NCBI RefSeq assembly: GCF_943733665.1
Contig: NZ_OX030782.1
Location: forward strand, 1,700,501-1,764,500
Length of the DNA: 64,000 nucleotides
Reading direction: 5' to 3'
DNA from: Aquimarina sp. Aq107
GTDB taxonomy: Bacteria > Bacteroidota > Bacteroidia > Flavobacteriales > Flavobacteriaceae
This document shows positions 60,487-64,000 of the stretch, in pieces; the stretch's first letter is position 1, and the number at the start of each line of letters is the position of its first letter. A program made the translations under genes and the position numbers. The notes under the pieces were generated by a model. That model did no database searches. It saw nothing but the letters and a program-made list of their open reading frames with translations, and had not been told where the DNA came from.

Positions 60487-61701
60487 ATGAACTTTGATTA
60501 CTCAGAAAAAGTCCTAGAATTACAAAAAAAACTCATTGCGTTTTTTGAAGAACATATATTACCGATAGAAAAAGAAGTAAATGATTTTCTTTATGATCCA
60601 GATAACCGTTGGAAATCTTGGCCAGGAATGGAGGATTTAAAAGCTAAGGCTAAAACCGCAGGGTTATGGAATTTGTTTTTGCCTAAAACTTATGGAGCAT
60701 TAAGTCCTGGATTAACTAATTTAGAATATGCTCCATTAGCGGAGATTATGGGGCGTATTTTGTGGTCTTCAGAAATATTTAATTGCAGTGCCCCAGATAC
60801 TGGAAATATGGAAGTATTGGCAAAATATGGTTCAGAAAATCAACAGAAAAAGTGGTTAGCCCCATTAATGAATGGAGAAATCCGATCAGCTTTTTTAATG
60901 ACAGAGCCTCAAGTGGCCTCTTCAGATGCTACGAATATAGAAACTTCAATAATCCGAGACGGTGATGAATATATTATCAATGGAACAAAATGGTGGTCTT
61001 CTGGTGGAATGAATCCCCTTTGTAAGATCGCCATTGTTATGGGGAAAACAGATCCAAATGCTCCAAGACATCAGCAACAGAGTATGATTTTAGTCCCCAT
61101 GAATAGTCCTGGATTAAAAATTATTAGACCATTATCTGTGTTTGGATTCTATGATTCTCCAGAAGGACACGCAGAGATCGTTTTAGAAAATGTAAGAGTA
61201 CCAAAAGAGAATCTAATATTAGGAGAAGGAAGAGGATTCGAGATCGCACAAGGACGATTAGGTCCAGGACGTATTCATCATTGTATGCGTTTAATTGGGA
61301 TGGCACAACGTTCTTTAGAACTAATGTCCAAACGAGCAGCAGAGCGTATTGCTTTTGGAAAATCATTTAAAGACTATAGTAGTATCCGGCAAGAGATTGC
61401 GCAATCGCAATGTGATATTGAACAAGCTAGATTACTAACGCTTTCTGCAGCTGATAAAATGGATAAACTCGGTAATAAATCTTCGAAAGACTTAATTGCA
61501 ATGATTAAGATTGTAGCTCCGAATATGGCGTTAAGAGTAATAGATAGAGCTATGCAAATACATGGAGGAAAAGGAGTGGGGCCTGATACGCCTCTTGCAC
61601 ATTTTTTTGTAGCAGCTAGAATGTTACGTTTGGCAGACGGTCCAGATGAAGTACATATGTACCAGTTAGGAAAAAGCGTAATTAAAAAATATTCAGAATA
61701 A
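60487..61701 (+). CDS. Acyl-CoA dehydrogenase, ACAD10/11 (LvaC)-like
   Basis: This 404-residue acyl-CoA dehydrogenase has the flavin blocks [36 protein letters not shown], and the terminal [37 protein letters not shown]. The canonical catalytic Glu position (YEGT) is ADGP here, the pattern of the ACAD10/11 group, in which the enzyme part helps convert phosphorylated 4-hydroxyacyl-CoA to an enoyl-CoA. The APH-like kinase gene follows by 3 bases, matching the two-domain arrangement of mammalian ACAD10/11 and the LvaA/LvaC pair of Pseudomonas. Confidence 0.9.
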   Translation: MNFDYSEKVLELQKKLIAFFEEHILPIEKEVNDFLYDPDNRWKSWPGMEDLKAKAKTAGLWNLFLPKTYGALSPGLTNLEYAPLAEIMGRILWSSEIFNCSAPDTGNMEVLAKYGSENQQKKWLAPLMNGEIRSAFLMTEPQVASSDATNIETSIIRDGDEYIINGTKWWSSGGMNPLCKIAIVMGKTDPNAPRHQQQSMILVPMNSPGLKIIRPLSVFGFYDSPEGHAEIVLENVRVPKENLILGEGRGFEIAQGRLGPGRIHHCMRLIGMAQRSLELMSKRAAERIAFGKSFKDYSSIRQEIAQSQCDIEQARLLTLSAADKMDKLGNKSSKDLIAMIKIVAPNMALRVIDRAMQIHGGKGVGPDTPLAHFFVAARMLRLADGPDEVHMYQLGKSVIKKYSE

Positions 61702-61704
61702 AAT

Positions 61705-62757
61705 ATGCAAAACGTACGCAAAGGCGAAGAACTGAATGAGAAAACCTTAAAATCATTCCTTCTTAAAGAAGGTTTGATAAATAATGTTCAAAGTGATTGG
61801 AATGTCGAACAATACACTCACGGGTATTCTAACCTTACTTATTTACTAAAAATAGAAGATAAAGAATATGTATTACGCCGTCCACCATTTGGTGCTATTA
61901 AACGAGGGCATGATATGGGACGAGAGTTTAAAGTCCAATCTGGTGTATATAAAGCATTTCCAAAAGTTCCTAAAATGCATGCTTTTACAGATGATGAAAG
62001 TGTATTAGGTTGTCCTTTTTATATTATGGAAAAGGTAGACGGAATTATTTTGAGTGCTCGTGAAGCCAAAAAAAGAAATATTCCAGCAAGTGATTTTAAA
62101 ACTATTGCCGATTCCTGGCTAAATACTTTTGTAAAACTTCATAATATGGATTACCAAGAGGTTGGCTTAGAAGATCTAGGAAAACCAAAGGGATATGTAA
62201 GTCGTCAAGTATTGAATTGGGGGAAACAATACCTTAACGCGGTGACAGATAATGTTCCCGCTGCTGGAAAGATAATGAAATGGATGGAAGAACATCAACC
62301 CATAGATTATCGATACAGTTTAGTACATAATGATTTTAAATACGATAATGTCGTCTTTAAAGATGATAGCTGGAAAGAAGTAAATGCAGTATTAGATTGG
62401 GAAATGGCAACATTAGGAGATCCATTAATGGACTTAGGAACTTCACTAGGATACTGGACAATGAACAGTGATCATGAATTTGTACAACAAGGAATTCCGT
62501 CTCCAACAATTATGAAAGGAAATCCTAGTAGAAGTGAGATAGTGGAGTTGTATGCAAGAAAAAGTCAAAAAGAAATAAAAAACTTAGTGTTTTATTATGC
62601 ATTTGGGCTTTTTAAGATTGCAGTTATTGCTCAACAAATTTATTATAGATACGATAAAGGTTTAACAACAGATCCGCGCTTTGCGCAATTGGATAAAGCA
62701 TCTGCATTGCTATGTAATCTTGCTTGGCGAGCAATACAAACTAAGAAAATTGATTAA
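61705..62757 (+). CDS. APH-fold kinase (ACAD10/11 N-terminal domain / LvaA-like)
   Basis: This 350-residue protein has the aminoglycoside-phosphotransferase fold: YVLRRPPFGAIKRGHDMGREFKV (ATP-binding), the catalytic loop LVHNDFKYDNVVF (H-x-D-x-x-x-x-N) and the metal site VLDWEMATLGDPLMDLG. Related proteins phosphorylate the 4-hydroxyl of acyl-CoA (LvaA, ACAD10/11) and are not antibiotic resistance enzymes. It begins 3 bases after the ACAD10/11-like dehydrogenase stop, so the two are translationally linked. Confidence 0.9.
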   Translation: MQNVRKGEELNEKTLKSFLLKEGLINNVQSDWNVEQYTHGYSNLTYLLKIEDKEYVLRRPPFGAIKRGHDMGREFKVQSGVYKAFPKVPKMHAFTDDESVLGCPFYIMEKVDGIILSAREAKKRNIPASDFKTIADSWLNTFVKLHNMDYQEVGLEDLGKPKGYVSRQVLNWGKQYLNAVTDNVPAAGKIMKWMEEHQPIDYRYSLVHNDFKYDNVVFKDDSWKEVNAVLDWEMATLGDPLMDLGTSLGYWTMNSDHEFVQQGIPSPTIMKGNPSRSEIVELYARKSQKEIKNLVFYYAFGLFKIAVIAQQIYYRYDKGLTTDPRFAQLDKASALLCNLAWRAIQTKKID

Positions 62758-62768
62758 ATATTGAGATA

Positions 62769-63404
62769 ATGGATTATTTAGAACCTACATATTATTATGA
62801 TTATGAGAAGGAGGGAATCCAGAATATAATAAAAGAATTTAAAAGTAGTAATCTAACACTGAAAGAAAAAGCAAAGGCATTGTATATTAAGATTAGGGAT
62901 GGTTGGCGTTATGATCCATATCATATTAACCTGAAGAAGGAGGCTTATAAAGCAAGTAAGGTTGCCGCAAAGGACAGTGGTCATTGTTTGGATAAATCCA
63001 TTTTATTAATCGCGTGTTTAAGGGCATTAGGTATACCTGCCAGAATTCACTTAGCGAAAGTAAAAAACCATATTGGTGTAGAAAGACTTATAGAGAAGTT
63101 TGGAACAAATGAATTAACACCCCACGGAATGGTTAATGTTTATCTTGATGGGAAGTGGGTAAAGGCATCACCAGCATTTAACAAAGCATTGTGCATAAAA
63201 TGTAATGTAGCACCTTTAGAGTTTGATGGAGAAAATGATTCGATGTTTCAGGAGTTTGATAATAAAGGTGGAATTTTTATGGAGTATCTAGAAGATTACG
63301 GTCATTTCGAAGATGTCCCTTTTGATTTTATGTTGAATAATATTAAAGAGCATTACACAGATATATACGAGAAGTATGAAGGACTCACTGAAATAAGATT
63401 ATAA
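62769..63404 (+). CDS. Transglutaminase-like superfamily protein
   Basis: This 211-residue protein has the transglutaminase-core pattern: the nucleophile segment DSGHCLDKSILLIACLRALGIPARIHLAK with catalytic Cys, then His in PHGMVNVYLDGKWV. The third catalytic residue, usually Asp in a 'vDpT' segment, is replaced (KASPAFN), so hydrolase activity is doubtful. It may act as a binding or accessory protein of the operon. It starts 12 bases after the kinase gene stop. Confidence 0.85.
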   Translation: MDYLEPTYYYDYEKEGIQNIIKEFKSSNLTLKEKAKALYIKIRDGWRYDPYHINLKKEAYKASKVAAKDSGHCLDKSILLIACLRALGIPARIHLAKVKNHIGVERLIEKFGTNELTPHGMVNVYLDGKWVKASPAFNKALCIKCNVAPLEFDGENDSMFQEFDNKGGIFMEYLEDYGHFEDVPFDFMLNNIKEHYTDIYEKYEGLTEIRL

Positions 63405-63415
63405 AATTAAATTTT

Positions 63416-63799
63416 ATGAATACATACACTGGGATTACCCAAAAACAGTTTCAAGATTTTTTAGAATTACCTATTGATGGATCATTTCAGATGATTAATC
63501 TTTTGAAATTTAAGGATTATGTAGAAGAAACGGAGACAACAGGTAGAGAGGCGTATGCAGAATATTTGAATGCGATACTGCCTTTTTTTCAAAAAACTAG
63601 AGCGAGAATTGTTTATCAAGGTAAACCTTTATTTGGATTGATAGGACCAGAAAGTATGGTCGAATGGGATAAAATACTTATTGTAGAATATGAGAGTAAG
63701 GAAGAATTCATAAAAATGATTACAAAAAAAGAATATCCAGCTGATATGCGTAGCAGAGCTTTATTAGATTCACGTCTTATTCTTTCTTTAGGGAAATAA
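63416..63799 (+). CDS. DUF1330 family protein
   Basis: This 127-residue protein has the ferredoxin-like DUF1330 pattern MINLLKFKDYVEETETTGREAYAEYLNAILPFFQKTRARIVYQG plus WDKILIVEYESKEEFIKMIT and DMRSRALLDSRLI. The dabb-type fold suggests a small enzyme or an accessory protein of the catabolic operon. The function is unknown. It is followed by the SDR gene after 30 bases. Confidence 0.88.
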   Translation: MNTYTGITQKQFQDFLELPIDGSFQMINLLKFKDYVEETETTGREAYAEYLNAILPFFQKTRARIVYQGKPLFGLIGPESMVEWDKILIVEYESKEEFIKMITKKEYPADMRSRALLDSRLILSLGK

Positions 63800-63829
63800 A
63801 TCTAGATTAAACAAATTATATAGTATTAC

Positions 63830-64000
63830 ATGCAAGTAAAAGATAAAGTAGTTATAGTTACAGGAGCAGGTTCTGGGATAGGAGCTGCTACAGCAAAACA
63901 TTTTGCAAAACATAAAGCAACTGTTGTCGTTTCTGATATTAAAGAAGAAAAAGCAAATCAGGTTGCAGAAGAAATAAATAAAGAAGGAGGGAAAGCGATA
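63830..64000 (+). CDS. Short-chain dehydrogenase/reductase, N-terminal part, cut by window edge
   Basis: The frame begins at ATG 63830 and is open to the window end, giving 57 residues. The cofactor motif VIVTGAGSGIGAATAKHFAKHKATVVVSD marks a classical NAD(P)-dependent SDR. It seems to be a further gene of the acyl-CoA operon. Confidence 0.9.
   Translation, partial: MQVKDKVVIVTGAGSGIGAATAKHFAKHKATVVVSDIKEEKANQVAEEINKEGGKAI

Noticed and set aside
61705-62757. Aminoglycoside resistance kinase
   Set aside because: The APH fold is shared, but operon context and ACAD10/11-type partner point to acyl-CoA metabolism.

Overview
The window is an AT-rich stretch of a Bacteroidota chromosome, almost certainly family Flavobacteriaceae. 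Signs of this are TAnnTTTG -7 promoter boxes (rpsF, HU, yebC, DEAD helicase), weak ribosome binding sites, Oar-type TonB receptor, DUF3822, DUF4290 and DUF4126 families, GG-leader peptides and CarboxypepD-reg receptors. An Aquimarina-like genus is a guess only. No insertion sequence, prophage, CRISPR array or rRNA operon was seen; one tRNA (Met, CAT) is present.

Layout. 1-3124: minus-strand operon for a minimal type II secretion/type IV pilus-like machine (secretin cut by the window edge, GspE ATPase, prepilin peptidase, pseudopilin). 3388-3785: two very small genes, one encoding a double-glycine-leader Cys-rich peptide. 3930-5935: rsmD, DUF3822 and a pilin-like membrane protein. 6072-10579: RecD-like helicase, DUF4126, a KdsB-KdnB fusion for CMP-(8-oxo/8-amino-)Kdo synthesis, and a PlsC-type acyltransferase. 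10576-14859: yebC, phhB, a lipoprotein, maf and a UbiA-family prenyltransferase. 15060-23039: a plus-strand envelope-stress or proteolysis-like cluster containing S41 protease, histidine kinase, OmpR regulator, serine hydrolase, CPBP protease, two paralogous secreted proteins and a second S41 protease; four of its genes share a 5' leader motif. 23067-30482: rlmH, nadC, BrkB, three chalcone-isomerase-like secreted paralogs with a DUF2147 protein, priA. 30593-42466: LytTR regulator, rpsF-rpsR-rplI, Oar-like receptor, MacB-type permease, hisS, tRNA-Met, START-like protein, class IV aminotransferase, YqgE, HU. 42653-46064: fmt, recQ, NadR-like ATPase. 46247-50551: a periplasmic molybdenum hydroxylase operon with XdhC and MocA-type maturation genes. 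50612-54445: DUF493, DUF4290, murA (Cys to Asp variant), DbpA-like helicase. 54773-56263: a receiver-glycosyltransferase fusion facing an HPt protein. 56722-56820: a 32-residue small ORF with a strong terminator. 56973-64000: a Crp-family regulator and an acyl-CoA dehydrogenase / SDR / APH-kinase operon resembling 4-hydroxyacyl-CoA (levulinate-type, ACAD10/11-type) catabolism.

The best candidates for undescribed biology are the REC-GT2 plus HPt pair, the KdsB-KdnB fusion, the S41/two-component cluster with shared leaders and the orphan GG-leader peptide. Most remaining genes are ordinary housekeeping loci. Start codons were corrected where the longest open frame began at a TTG inside a -7 promoter box.
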